Shown piece after piece: positions 25,402 through 34,169 of a stretch of 64,000 nucleotides of DNA; position 1 is the first letter of the stretch, and each line of letters starts with the position of its first letter. Source of the stretch: Alphaproteobacteria bacterium (lineage in GTDB: Bacteria; Pseudomonadota; Alphaproteobacteria; Caulobacterales; Aquidulcibacteraceae); the NCBI GenBank assembly GCA_027485915.1, contig JAIXQA010000028.1, forward strand, positions 1 through 64,000. Direction: 5' to 3'. Position numbers and translations under genes: made by a program. The notes beneath the pieces are model-generated. The model searched no databases and was not told the origin of the DNA. It saw nothing but the letters and a program-made list of their open reading frames with translations.

Positions 25402-28167
25402 ATGCTAACCTTTGGCCCACTTGGGATCACCACGCCATTAGCCTTGTTAGCATTGGCAGCCTTACCTTTGATTTGGCTCATTATTCGGGCCTTGCCGCCT
25501 GCCCCGCGCGAACAAATTTTTCCTCCTGCGGCCTTGTTGGCAAATCTACCCAATACCGAAGAGACGCCAAAGAAGACTCCGCCGTGGTTGGCTTGGTTTC
25601 GGATGATCGCACTTGGTCTTTTGGCGCTTGGATTTTCAGGCCCCGTGCTCAACCCCGTCACGACACCCGATGCGCGGCCGTTGTTGATTGTAGTAGATGA
25701 TGGTTGGACGTCTGCCCCTTCTTGGCGTGTGGTGACCGATGAAGCTGCCCAAGCCGCCCGGGCCGCAACAGGGCCAGTCCGCGTGTTATGGACGGCAAGT
25801 GGGAGTAGTCAAACTGGTCCATTGGAGGTCTTAAACCCCAATCAAGCCGCTGCCCGCATATTGGCGGCCCAACCAAAGCCAATTTTACCTGACCTTGCTG
25901 CGGCCACCAGCGCGCTATCGGGCCTGCCAAAAGGCCAACGAATTCTCTGGTTTTCCGATGGTGTTAGCCATATGGGCAGTCAAGAATTTGCCACCAAATT
26001 GACCCAACTCGGGGCTGTGCGCCTGCGCAGCGTACCACAGGGCGCAGTCGCGATCACGCGCGCGGCCGCCACCTCTGAGGGCTATAGCCTCAGCCTCATG
26101 CGTGCGCCGGCTACGAACCGTATGCAGCGCCTAGAGGCCATCAATAATCGGGGACAAAGGCTACGCGAAACAACACAGGCCGTTGTACCAACCGGGGTAA
26201 GCTTTGCTTTGGAATCGGTGATCATGCGCGATGTGGCAGCCCTGCGCGTCGCCGATGCACGCTCTGCCGGTGGCGTCTTTTTACTGGATGCCTTTGACCG
26301 CCGCGTGCGAACTGGTTTGATTGCCGAGCGTCAGGATGATCAACCTCTGCTCTCAGATGCCCATTATTTGGAAGAGGCGCTTAAACCCTTTACCGATTTG
26401 ACCCGGGCCAATCTGACCCGACTGATCGAAGCGGGCCTTGACGCGCTCATCCTGCCCGATGCTGGTGAATTGGCTCCGCAAGATCGTGACGCTTTAGAAC
26501 GCTTTGTCCGGGGTGGTGGTCTATTGATCCGAACCGCTGGCCCGAAGGTGATTGCTGCTGCGCCAAACTCGCTAATCCCAGCCCCCCTGCTGCCAGAACC
26601 CCGCACCGTTCGCGGTTCGATGACGTGGGATAATGCCGGTAAAGTTGGTCCTTTTGAGCGCACCAGTCCCTTTGCGGGGCTTGCGACGCCCGATGATGCC
26701 CGCGTCACCCGAGTGGCGGTTCTGGCCCCGGAAACAGGTGAGGCTGCCGCTGCACCGGCGCGCGATGCCCAAGAACTGCAAATCTGGGCGCGCTTGTCAG
26801 ACGGGACCCCTTTGGTCACTGCCCGTGGACTGGGTAAGGGCAAGGTCGTCTTATTCCATACGACCGCGGGCCCTGCATGGAGCGATGTTGCTTTTTCAGG
26901 CCTACAAGTTGCCATGTTGCGTCGCGTGCTGGCCCAAGCAGCCTCAAGCGCGATTCCGGCAAATTTCGTTGTTGGGACCGCGCCGCTAAAGCCCGTTTTG
27001 GTGCTCGATGGCTTTGGTGCTTTCCGCGCCGCTGAGCCGACAATCCGGCCGATCCGCCCAGAGGAGGTGCAAACCCTAAGGCCTAATATCGATCAACCGC
27101 CCGGCATCTATGAAGGTGGCGGCGTGCGCTGGATCCTTCAAGCCGCTTCACCCAATTTACGACTTGACCCGTTGCCGGCCTTTGCAAATGTCGAACGCGT
27201 GGATGTGGCTGAAAAACAACCGCAGTCGCTCGCAGCCCCCTTCCTAGGGGTTGGGATGACATTTTTCTTAGTGGATATGCTCATTAGCTTGATGCTAGCA
27301 GGCAAGTTTGCTGGGGTAAAAGTACCTCGGTTAGGGCAGGCAAAGCCTAAGCCGAATGCGACGCTGGTGACTATCATGTTGATCGGCGCCTTGGTATTTG
27401 GCGGGGGGCATGAAGCCACTGCACAGACGGCTAGATCCAAACCAAAGCAAAGCGACCTTTCACTGGCTTTCATTAAAACGGGGGATGGAGCGCTTGATGC
27501 CCAAACTCAACGCGGCCTTGAGGGGCTGTCGCGCGCACTGCGGGACCGGACTTCGGTCGAACCAGGTGCTGTGATTGGCATTGATCCGGCACGCGATGAT
27601 TTGGCCCTATACCCAATCCTATTCTGGACGTTAGGGGAAGCCGCTACAGAAACCCGGCCGGAAGTGGCGAGCGCGTTGGACCGTTATATGAAGAATGGCG
27701 GGGTATTGTTTGTGGATTCGCGAGGTGGCGGACGAACACCGGCCATGGCGCGTCAAATCACACGTGCCGCTTTGCGCGGTATTGAGGCACCGCCGTTAGC
27801 CCCAGTTCCGAATGGCCATGTTTTGACCAAAGCTTTTTATATCTTACAACGCTTTCCCGGTCGCTATCCTGACGCAAAACTATGGGTTGAGACCGACGCT
27901 TCGGCGGCGGCCAGTGCTAATGATGGGGTGTCGCCCCTTATCCTTGGCGATGGCGATTGGACATCTGCTTGGGCAAAGGCGTCAAATGGGTCGACCAATG
28001 CCTTGATGCAAGGCTTCGATGGCACAGGCCCAAGCACGAATGAACTGGCTATTCGGGTAGGCATAAATGTCGTGCTGTACGCACTGACTGGCAATTACAA
28101 AGCCGACCAAGTCCATGCGCCTGCCCTCCTTGAACGGCTAGGACGCCGGCAGGCACAGCCGCGATGA
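25402..28167 (+). CDS. BatA-like/DUF4159 membrane protein
   Basis: 921 residues. The N-terminal BatA region has two spans (about 8-28 and 63-82) flanking PAPREQIFPPAALLANL. The middle has a long vWA/glutamine-amidotransferase-like region (LIVVDDGWTSAPSW, later GGGLLIRTAGPKVI). Another span lies near residue 620 (GVGMTFFLVDMLISLMLAG), then an export-like segment ending ATAQTARSK (about 650-680). DUF4159 fills the C-terminus, with DLALYPILFWTLGEA, MKNGGVLFVDSRGGG and VLTKAFYILQRFPGRY. The operon neighbours overlap or nearly touch. The system is likely an envelope-maintenance assembly; in other bacteria Bat/MoxR loci are linked to stress tolerance. No enzymatic role can be read. Confidence 0.85.
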   Translation: MLTFGPLGITTPLALLALAALPLIWLIIRALPPAPREQIFPPAALLANLPNTEETPKKTPPWLAWFRMIALGLLALGFSGPVLNPVTTPDARPLLIVVDDGWTSAPSWRVVTDEAAQAARAATGPVRVLWTASGSSQTGPLEVLNPNQAAARILAAQPKPILPDLAAATSALSGLPKGQRILWFSDGVSHMGSQEFATKLTQLGAVRLRSVPQGAVAITRAAATSEGYSLSLMRAPATNRMQRLEAINNRGQRLRETTQAVVPTGVSFALESVIMRDVAALRVADARSAGGVFLLDAFDRRVRTGLIAERQDDQPLLSDAHYLEEALKPFTDLTRANLTRLIEAGLDALILPDAGELAPQDRDALERFVRGGGLLIRTAGPKVIAAAPNSLIPAPLLPEPRTVRGSMTWDNAGKVGPFERTSPFAGLATPDDARVTRVAVLAPETGEAAAAPARDAQELQIWARLSDGTPLVTARGLGKGKVVLFHTTAGPAWSDVAFSGLQVAMLRRVLAQAASSAIPANFVVGTAPLKPVLVLDGFGAFRAAEPTIRPIRPEEVQTLRPNIDQPPGIYEGGGVRWILQAASPNLRLDPLPAFANVERVDVAEKQPQSLAAPFLGVGMTFFLVDMLISLMLAGKFAGVKVPRLGQAKPKPNATLVTIMLIGALVFGGGHEATAQTARSKPKQSDLSLAFIKTGDGALDAQTQRGLEGLSRALRDRTSVEPGAVIGIDPARDDLALYPILFWTLGEAATETRPEVASALDRYMKNGGVLFVDSRGGGRTPAMARQITRAALRGIEAPPLAPVPNGHVLTKAFYILQRFPGRYPDAKLWVETDASAAASANDGVSPLILGDGDWTSAWAKASNGSTNALMQGFDGTGPSTNELAIRVGINVVLYALTGNYKADQVHAPALLERLGRRQAQPR

Positions 28168-30218
28168 CTGGCTCGGATCTTGTCAAACTGGGCTTTGACC
28201 CCTGGCTTCCGCCCTACCTCTTGTTGGGCCTTATGATCCTTGGGCTTGGACTTACAGCCCTATACGCCCGCTTAGGCGGCAAAGCGCCGGTGGCGCGCTT
28301 ATGCCTTCTGGTTATTGCGCTTATTGGCCTTTCTGGCCCCAGCCAAGTTCGTGAAGAACGTCTGGCGCTGGCGGATATCGTCGCAATTCTGGTGGACCGA
28401 TCGGAGAGTATGGCCTTGAGCGATCGCACTTCGGGGGCAGAAGCCACGCTACGTGCATTAAAGACCAAGCTCAGCCAAGTTGAGAACATTGAAGTGCGTG
28501 TCACTTACTTTGATGGCGGCGGAGCGGGAACCGCGCTCTCGACCGGTCTCAATCAGGCTTTTGCGGATATCCCGCCAGATCGGGTTGCGGGGGCCATTGT
28601 CATTAGCGACGGTCGGTTCATCGATGGCGAAGAAGCTGCCCGTCCATTCCCAGTGCATCAGATACTGGTGGGCAGCCCGAAAGAACGGGATCGCCGCATT
28701 GATCTTCGGTCTGCCCCCAAACAAGCCCCAATTGGTGAAATCACCAAGGTGGTGGTGCGCGTGGAAGACAGCGACCCATCAGTCCCATTGACGGTGCGGG
28801 TGGGAACCGAATTACCCCAAACCCTCAATGTACCGACGGGCGAGGATATCGTCATTGAGGTGCCGATTGAGCAGCGCGGGTTGGTGCCAGTTGCCATCGA
28901 AACCCCAGGCGTCGCAGGCGAGGTTTCAACTGCCAATAATGGCCTAGCCCTCTCCATCACTGGTGTCCGAGATCGCTTACGCGTCATGCTCGTAACAGGG
29001 CAACCCTATGCTGGGTCGCGGGCCTGGCGTAACCTGTTGAAGTCAGACCCCAGTGTAGATTTGGTGCAATTCACCATTCTTCGCCCGCCGGAAAAGCAGG
29101 ATTTTACGCCGACCGAGGAGTTATCACTTATCCCGTTCCCGACCCGCGAACTCTTCCTCGACAAAATTGATAGCTTTGACCTGGTGGTGTTCGACCGCTT
29201 CACCCGCCTGTCTGTACTTCCCGATGCCTATCTTGATTCCGTGGCTCAATGGGTCGAGGGCGGCGGGGCCTTTTTGATGCTGGCGGGGCCCTCAGAGGGC
29301 TTGGATGAAGGGGTGCAGTCCACGCCCTTGCAACGCATTTTGCCCGTTCAATCGCGCGGCGAGCCGATAGAGACCGCTTTTAAACCGACCTTGACGGATC
29401 GTGGCCTTAGCCATCCTGTTTCAGCAAGCTTAGCTGCGCAGTCTGACACATGGGGGAAATGGCTGCGGGTCCAACCCTCCGACGCGACTGGCGACGTCCT
29501 TTTAGAAGGTGCGGGCGAGCCCCTTCTGGTCCTTGGGCAGGTTGGACGGGGGCGCGTCGCAGCGGTTATGAGCGATCAGGCCTGGCTCTGGCGTCGCGGC
29601 TATGATGGTGGTGGTCCCTTCGATGAGCTCTTTCGCCGCACAGCCCATTGGCTGATGAAAGAAGCAGACCTTGAAGCAGACCGCCTCGTGCTGCGCAGTC
29701 AGCCAGGCCGCTTGTTAATAGAGCGGCAAAGCAGCCAAGAGCCCGGCCCAGCCCAAGTTACCTTGTCTGGCCAAACCTACCAAGCCGCCTTGACCGCGGC
29801 CGGAACGGGCGTTTGGCGCGGCGAGAGCCAAATGGCCAAGCCCGGGCTGGTCTTCGTACAGTCGGGCGACAAAAGTGGATTTATCGTCGCAGGCATTGGC
29901 AATCCTAACGAAGCGCGCCTGTTAACGGCAGACCCTGAGGCACTTGCCGCACCACAAGCCAAACAGGGCGGCGGCGGCGTGACATGGGTTGGGAGAGCGG
30001 GCACAGGCCCCCTGCCCGACATCGCACGTTTGGGCAAAAACCAGAATGCAAGCACTGAAGGGCTAGGTTTGCGTCGCGCCGGGGCGACAAGCGTGACAGC
30101 AACAAGTCGCGAAGCAATTTTGCCACCTTGGGCTTATGCAATGTTCTTAGCTGCACTTGCATTGTGGGGCTGGTGGCGCGAAGGCAGACGCATGATCGCC
30201 GGCCGCAAGTCTTTCTAA
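28164..30218 (+). CDS. large membrane protein of the MoxR/DUF4159 operon (vWA/GATase-like)
   Basis: 684 residues; its start overlaps the previous stop (ATGA). Two spans occupy the N-terminus (about 13-35 and 43-60). A vWA-like strand with LADIVAILVDRSESMAL (D-x-S-x-S MIDAS) follows at about 70-90, and VAGAIVISDGRF near 140. The middle portion (about 260-480) has VVFDRFTRLSVLP, GGGAFLMLAGPSEG and VGRGRVAAVMSDQAWLWRRG, resembling a class-I glutamine amidotransferase fold without an evident catalytic Cys. One C-terminal span (WAYAMFLAALALWGWW) precedes a basic tail. An intact MIDAS makes it the most plausible client of the MoxR ATPase. Confidence 0.8.
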   Translation: MTGSDLVKLGFDPWLPPYLLLGLMILGLGLTALYARLGGKAPVARLCLLVIALIGLSGPSQVREERLALADIVAILVDRSESMALSDRTSGAEATLRALKTKLSQVENIEVRVTYFDGGGAGTALSTGLNQAFADIPPDRVAGAIVISDGRFIDGEEAARPFPVHQILVGSPKERDRRIDLRSAPKQAPIGEITKVVVRVEDSDPSVPLTVRVGTELPQTLNVPTGEDIVIEVPIEQRGLVPVAIETPGVAGEVSTANNGLALSITGVRDRLRVMLVTGQPYAGSRAWRNLLKSDPSVDLVQFTILRPPEKQDFTPTEELSLIPFPTRELFLDKIDSFDLVVFDRFTRLSVLPDAYLDSVAQWVEGGGAFLMLAGPSEGLDEGVQSTPLQRILPVQSRGEPIETAFKPTLTDRGLSHPVSASLAAQSDTWGKWLRVQPSDATGDVLLEGAGEPLLVLGQVGRGRVAAVMSDQAWLWRRGYDGGGPFDELFRRTAHWLMKEADLEADRLVLRSQPGRLLIERQSSQEPGPAQVTLSGQTYQAALTAAGTGVWRGESQMAKPGLVFVQSGDKSGFIVAGIGNPNEARLLTADPEALAAPQAKQGGGGVTWVGRAGTGPLPDIARLGKNQNASTEGLGLRRAGATSVTATSREAILPPWAYAMFLAALALWGWWREGRRMIAGRKSF

Positions 30219-30221
30219 AAC

Positions 30222-30764
30222 CTAGCCCTTGATCAGAAGCTTGCCCCTCGGGGTCGATGCCCCCGCCGCCGCGGCAGGACGGTAGAGTAGACGCTTTGGA
30301 TCGGCAGGGCCCGGCAAAATCATCTGGCCCTTTGGCACTTGGCGAAAGCCAAAGGGCTCAAAAAAGGCGAGATCTCCGACCAAAACAACGGCTAAGCCCG
30401 TTAAACGGTCACTGGCCTCCAGGCACGCCTCCACCAATTTGCCACCCAGGCCCAAACCTTGCTTATCCGGCGCGACCGCAATTGGCCCCAGAAACAAAGC
30501 TTCATCACCTTGATCCGTGACAATGGGCCACAAGCGACACGCGCCAATCAACCGACCATCCCACAAGGCCACGAAAGACAGGTCCCGTCGACACGTGTGA
30601 CTTTCGCGCAAGCGTGCAGCAGATTTAGCGTGGCGGCCCGGCCCAAAGGCTAAGGCATAAAGCGCTTCAGTGGCCGCATCATGGGTAACGGCATCAGGCA
30701 GGAGTTCAAACTTGGCAGTCAATTCTAGGGTCACTTTGTCGATTGATGGGGGCCGATGCGCCAT
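30222..30764 (-). CDS. GNAT family N-acetyltransferase
   Basis: 180 residues. Acetyl-CoA-binding motif A is visible as FLGPIAVAPDKQGLGLGGKLVEACLE (about 90-115; R/Q-x-x-G-x-G/A type), with the preceding strand RLIGACRLWPIVTD and the later AVVLVGDLAFFEPFGFRQ. This layout matches the YhbS-like group of predicted acetyltransferases. Substrate unknown. The gene is convergent with the MoxR operon (3 bases apart) and stands alone; its upstream region is shared with the SOUL gene on the other strand. Confidence 0.9.
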   Translation of the reverse strand: MAHRPPSIDKVTLELTAKFELLPDAVTHDAATEALYALAFGPGRHAKSAARLRESHTCRRDLSFVALWDGRLIGACRLWPIVTDQGDEALFLGPIAVAPDKQGLGLGGKLVEACLEASDRLTGLAVVLVGDLAFFEPFGFRQVPKGQMILPGPADPKRLLYRPAAAAGASTPRGKLLIKG

Positions 30765-30900
30765 GAGAACGCGCGCGATGCTTTAGAGGACGTGCGTCCC
30801 CGATGAAAGGCGCAAATCACACCTTTGAATTTCGATGCTAAGTGGATAGGCTTGGCTTAATCGCGCGCCATTTGAACCAAATGCGGGCGAAGAACGTAAT

Positions 30901-31557
30901 GTGAATATGACCAAATCCCCACTTCACCCTGCCCTCACCCTTTTCCTGCCTCTGCTGAGTGCCATCGGGCTCGCAAGCCCAACCAAAGCTGACACGTCCG
31001 AACCTAGTTTCAAGCGGGTAATGCGCGACGGCGCGTTTGAAATCCGTGACTATGACAGCCAAGTGGTCGCCGAAGTTCGGGTTCCCGAAGGCCGTGGCGA
31101 TCCGGCAAGCGCGGGCTTTCGGCCGTTAGCGCGTTACATCTTTGGCGGCAATAAACCGCGCGCCAATATTGCCATGACTGCCCCTGTGACGCGCCAGCAG
31201 GAGGGCCAGTCCATCGCGATGACAGCACCTGTTATCCGACAGGACGCTGGCGCAGAATGGAAAGTTCGCTTCATCATGCCGGAGGGATCGACACTGGCGA
31301 CCATGCCAGTACCCATTGATCCAAATGTGCGCTTACTGGAAGAACCCGCAAAGCGTTATGGCGTAATCAGTTTTTCAGGCTTTGGCAGCCAAGCCACCAT
31401 GGCGCAAAAAAGCGAAGAATTGCGTAGCTGGCTTGAGGGCCGAAAACTCACGCCGATTGGTGCACCGATTTATGCGTCCTACGATCCACCTTGGACCGCG
31501 CCATTTTTGCGTCGTCATGAAGTATGGTTTGCCTTAGCCTCGCCGGCCAAGCCCTAA
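30901..31557 (+). CDS. SOUL family haem-binding-like protein, exported
   Basis: 218 residues from GTG 30901, with an in-frame ATG at 30907. The hydrophobic LTLFLPLLSAIGLASPTKAD suggests a signal peptide cleaved after about residue 30. The SOUL/HBP domain carries FEIRDYDSQVVAEV, FRPLARYIFGGNK and the family mark IAMTAPV twice (about 97 and 111), then WKVRFIMP, LRRHEVWF at the end. SOUL proteins bind haem or related tetrapyrroles in several organisms; haem binding here is inferred. It is a monocistronic gene upstream of tRNA-Gln on the opposite strand. Confidence 0.88.
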   Translation: MNMTKSPLHPALTLFLPLLSAIGLASPTKADTSEPSFKRVMRDGAFEIRDYDSQVVAEVRVPEGRGDPASAGFRPLARYIFGGNKPRANIAMTAPVTRQQEGQSIAMTAPVIRQDAGAEWKVRFIMPEGSTLATMPVPIDPNVRLLEEPAKRYGVISFSGFGSQATMAQKSEELRSWLEGRKLTPIGAPIYASYDPPWTAPFLRRHEVWFALASPAKP

Positions 31558-31591
31558 AGCACGAACAAGAATATCAGATTGGCGGAAAGAG

Positions 31592-31666
31592 TGGCTGGGG
31601 TGCTAGGGATCGAACCTAGGAATGTCGGTACCAAAAACCGATGCCTTACCGCTTGGCGACACCCCA
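31592..31666 (-). tRNA. tRNA-Gln, anticodon TTG
   Basis: Minus strand, 75 bases including encoded CCA. Acceptor stem TGGGGTG pairs with CACCCCA, discriminator G. D arm GCCAAGCGGTAAGGC. Anticodon arm TCGGT-TTTTGGT-ACCGA with anticodon TTG. T arm CTAGG-TTCGATC-CCTAG. A U1-A72 pair at the end of the acceptor stem is usual for tRNA-Gln. Confidence 0.97.
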
Positions 31667-31677
31667 AGAGAGGCAGG

Positions 31678-31706
31678 CAGATAGACGCGCTTGGACCTCG
31701 GTGCAA
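31678..31706 (-). promoter_or_regulatory. candidate tRNA-Gln promoter
   Basis: Minus-strand TTGCAC (31701-31706), 17-base spacer, TATCTG (31678-31683), then 11 bases to the tRNA 5' end. The geometry matches the 6S candidate promoter. Confidence 0.4.
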
Positions 31707-31884
31707 GACTTTTGATCACATAAACACTGCCATCAAGGCGCTATGAGCTGCAGCAAGGCCACTTAGCTTTACGTCAGGGTCGCCTCTGTAGCAAAGCAAG
31801 CCTCGGTTAAACGCGCCCTAATTGAGTTGTGTTGCGCCTAACGGGGTTTTGTAACTGCCGCTAGGCGGAGCCTGTAATTTCCTA

Positions 31885-31901
31885 TATCACCGTGGGTGAT
31901 A
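31885..31901. promoter_or_regulatory. 17-bp palindrome upstream of sppA
   Basis: TATCACC-GTG-GGTGATA is a perfect inverted repeat with 7-bp arms, 59 bases before the sppA start. It looks like a dimeric repressor or activator site. The regulator cannot be named; it does not match FNR/FixK (TTGAT-N4-ATCAA). The rest of the 293 bases between tRNA-Gln and sppA shows no gene. Confidence 0.4.
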
Positions 31902-31959
31902 AGCGCGCCTACTTGACCTATCTCTTAATCCAGATGGCGCGGGCGCGATGGAGGACAGG

Positions 31960-33720
31960 GTGAAGCAATTTCTCATTACGATCGCAGGCGTCTTTTTGGG
32001 CCTCGTATTATTTTTTGTCCTGATCCCCATGATACTTATTGCGTCAATTGCAGGCTCTAGCGCGCCAGTTACCCCATCCCACACGGTGATAAGCCTCGAC
32101 TTGCGCCAACCCATAACCGATGTCCCGCCTAATTCGCCGTTTGCCGGCTTTTCCACGGGCACATCGGTCGTTGATATTGTCCGCAAACTTCAGGCGGCCG
32201 AGACTGACGGGAATGTGAAAGGCTTGTTCGTCCGCGCCAGCGAGGGCGGCATGGCTCCAGCGCATGCAGAAGAGATCCGTCAGGCCATGATCGACTTTAA
32301 AGCGACTGGGAAATTCGTAGTCGTGCATGCTCAAGGCTTTGAGTATCCAACACTCTCTAATTATGTCGCAGTATCTGGGGCAAGCGAAATGTGGATGCAA
32401 GGTACCACAGATTTTGCGGCGACGGGCATTGTCGCCGAGACTCTGTTCTTGGGCGGATTCATGGAGAAGTTCGGAATTTTGCCGCAGTTTGAGCAATTCA
32501 AAGAATATAAGAATGCGGTGAATACCTATACCGAGAAGACCTTTAACGCGCCGCATCGCGAAGCTACCACGGCCATGCTAGGCAGTATCTACAACGCCTT
32601 TTTGGCCTCGACAGCCTTTGACCGGAAAATGCCCGTGGAGGCGATGAAATCGGTCCTTGATCAAGCACCATTGTCGGCAGAGGCTGCCCTCCAAGCCAAA
32701 TTAATCGACAAAATCGGCCAGCCCGAAGAAGCGATGGAAGCTGCCCTCGCCCGCGCTGGGGGGAGCGATAAGGCAGAATTTGTCGACCTGGCCAATTATC
32801 AACTCCCCCTTGAGTCCGGCCCTGTGATTGCACTGGTTGGCGGTGAAGGGGCAATCATCACAGGCGAACGCAGCGGCGATCCATTCGCCCAGGAAAGCAA
32901 TATCACCAGTGATGATTTTGCGGCGGCTATTCGCGACGCCACCGATGATGATGCGGTTAAAGCTATTGTCTTCCGCGTTTCCTCACCCGGGGGGTCGCCA
33001 AGCGCGTCAGACCAAATCTGGGCGGCGATTGAGCGGGCCAAGAAAGCTGGGAAGCCTGTCGTCGTTTCAATGGGGGCGTATGCGGCCTCAGGGGGATATT
33101 ATGTCTCGACAGGGGCGGACGCGATCCTCGCCATGCCTTCCACCATCACGGGGTCGATTGGGGTATTTAACGGCAAGTTTGTCATCAATGACGCGTTGAA
33201 CCGCTATACTGGGGCCAATATCGATTCCATCCAAACGGGCGGCGATTTTGCCAATGCCTATTCTTCTGCCACACCCTATACCAACAGCCAAAAAGCCGCG
33301 ATGAATGCGGCCGTGACCCGTATTTATGATGACTTCACTGGCAAAGTTGCTGCCGGCCGGAAGCTTCCGCTTACGCGTGTGCAAGAAATTGCCAAGGGTC
33401 GAGTCTGGACCGGCAATGAAGCCAAAGACCTAGGCCTTGTGGACCAGATTGGCGGGCTGCGTACGGCGATCTTGAAGGCCAAAGCTTTGGCAAAGATCGA
33501 AGCGAAGGACAGCGTCACCCTGCGGACCTATCCCAGCGTGGAGGATCCTCTAACTGCTTTCAGCCGCGCCTTTGGGGCCAATGCGGCCAATGCGAGGGCG
33601 ACCGCCCGCGCCGCAACTGTTATCGGAGCCTTGGTGGGTGATGAGCGGCTTTCCCAGATCCTCAGTGAAGCCTCTCAGTCGCGCGGGCCCAGCATGCGCG
33701 AGCCTGTTCGTGTGCATTGA
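31960..33720 (+). CDS. sppA: signal peptide peptidase SppA, long (67K) form
   Basis: Membrane serine protease that degrades cleaved signal peptides at the inner membrane. 586 residues from GTG 31960, which has GGAGG five bases upstream. The in-frame ATG 31948 would overlap that site, so the GTG is preferred. One N-terminal span (FLITIAGVFLGLVLFFVLIPM). Tandem S49 domains: the general base Lys is K184 in FKEYKNAV, and the nucleophile is S377 in YAASGGYYVSTG, the two-domain dyad known from E. coli SppA. GSIGVFNGKFV follows. Full length. Upstream lies a palindrome that may control it; downstream is an inverted repeat. Confidence 0.95.
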   Translation: MKQFLITIAGVFLGLVLFFVLIPMILIASIAGSSAPVTPSHTVISLDLRQPITDVPPNSPFAGFSTGTSVVDIVRKLQAAETDGNVKGLFVRASEGGMAPAHAEEIRQAMIDFKATGKFVVVHAQGFEYPTLSNYVAVSGASEMWMQGTTDFAATGIVAETLFLGGFMEKFGILPQFEQFKEYKNAVNTYTEKTFNAPHREATTAMLGSIYNAFLASTAFDRKMPVEAMKSVLDQAPLSAEAALQAKLIDKIGQPEEAMEAALARAGGSDKAEFVDLANYQLPLESGPVIALVGGEGAIITGERSGDPFAQESNITSDDFAAAIRDATDDDAVKAIVFRVSSPGGSPSASDQIWAAIERAKKAGKPVVVSMGAYAASGGYYVSTGADAILAMPSTITGSIGVFNGKFVINDALNRYTGANIDSIQTGGDFANAYSSATPYTNSQKAAMNAAVTRIYDDFTGKVAAGRKLPLTRVQEIAKGRVWTGNEAKDLGLVDQIGGLRTAILKAKALAKIEAKDSVTLRTYPSVEDPLTAFSRAFGANAANARATARAATVIGALVGDERLSQILSEASQSRGPSMREPVRVH

Positions 33721-34115
33721 GAGGGGCTACACGCAAACTAGGTTGAGGCAGCGCGCCTAGTCAGTGCTGACTAGTCGCACGCCCTGCGAGTAGGACGGCA
33801 AGTCTTTGTCACATTGGCCAAAACTTATCAGGCGGTTCCGAGCTTAAACGCTTCCTAAATGGCCAAGCCATGGAAGGGCACGCATTGGCGTATCGGTGGG
33901 CCGACTAGGGAGTTTCGGCGTGACCGCACCGCGTCTGACGACACCAAGGTCCGAGCTTGTGATTAAGCGCTGAACTTGCGGCTTTGCCCCACTAAAGAAC
34001 GCATAATCCAACCTAGCACAGTCTCTTTGCGCTTGCCGGGGGGCAGGCCACTTCTCTACACCGGCAATTTCGGCTTGTAACAATCGCGATCCAGACGTGG
34101 CCACCTGAAGGTCAC
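33721..34115. other. gene-free region between sppA and TonB receptor 1
   Basis: About 395 bases with no convincing gene. It holds a perfect inverted repeat, CTAGTCAG-TG-CTGACTAG (33757-33774), 37 bases after the sppA stop, with no U-run, so it is not a standard terminator. A 100-residue minus-strand frame (33844-34146) runs through the receptor's terminator hairpin and has no family resemblance; I do not call it. Confidence 0.5.
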
Positions 34116-34147
34116 AAAAAAAATGGCGGGCCCGAGAGCCCGCCATT
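34116..34147 (-). terminator. Rho-independent terminator of TonB receptor 1
   Basis: Minus strand: ATGGCGGGC, loop TCTCGG, GCCCGCCAT, immediately followed by a run of T residues. It lies 23 bases after the receptor stop. A textbook intrinsic terminator. Confidence 0.9.
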
Positions 34148-34169
34148 CCAATTTAGATTTGTGGAACGC

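Noticed and set aside
33844-34146. 100-residue minus-strand frame in the sppA/receptor gap
   Set aside because: It begins within the receptor's terminator, has no family resemblance and no Shine-Dalgarno.
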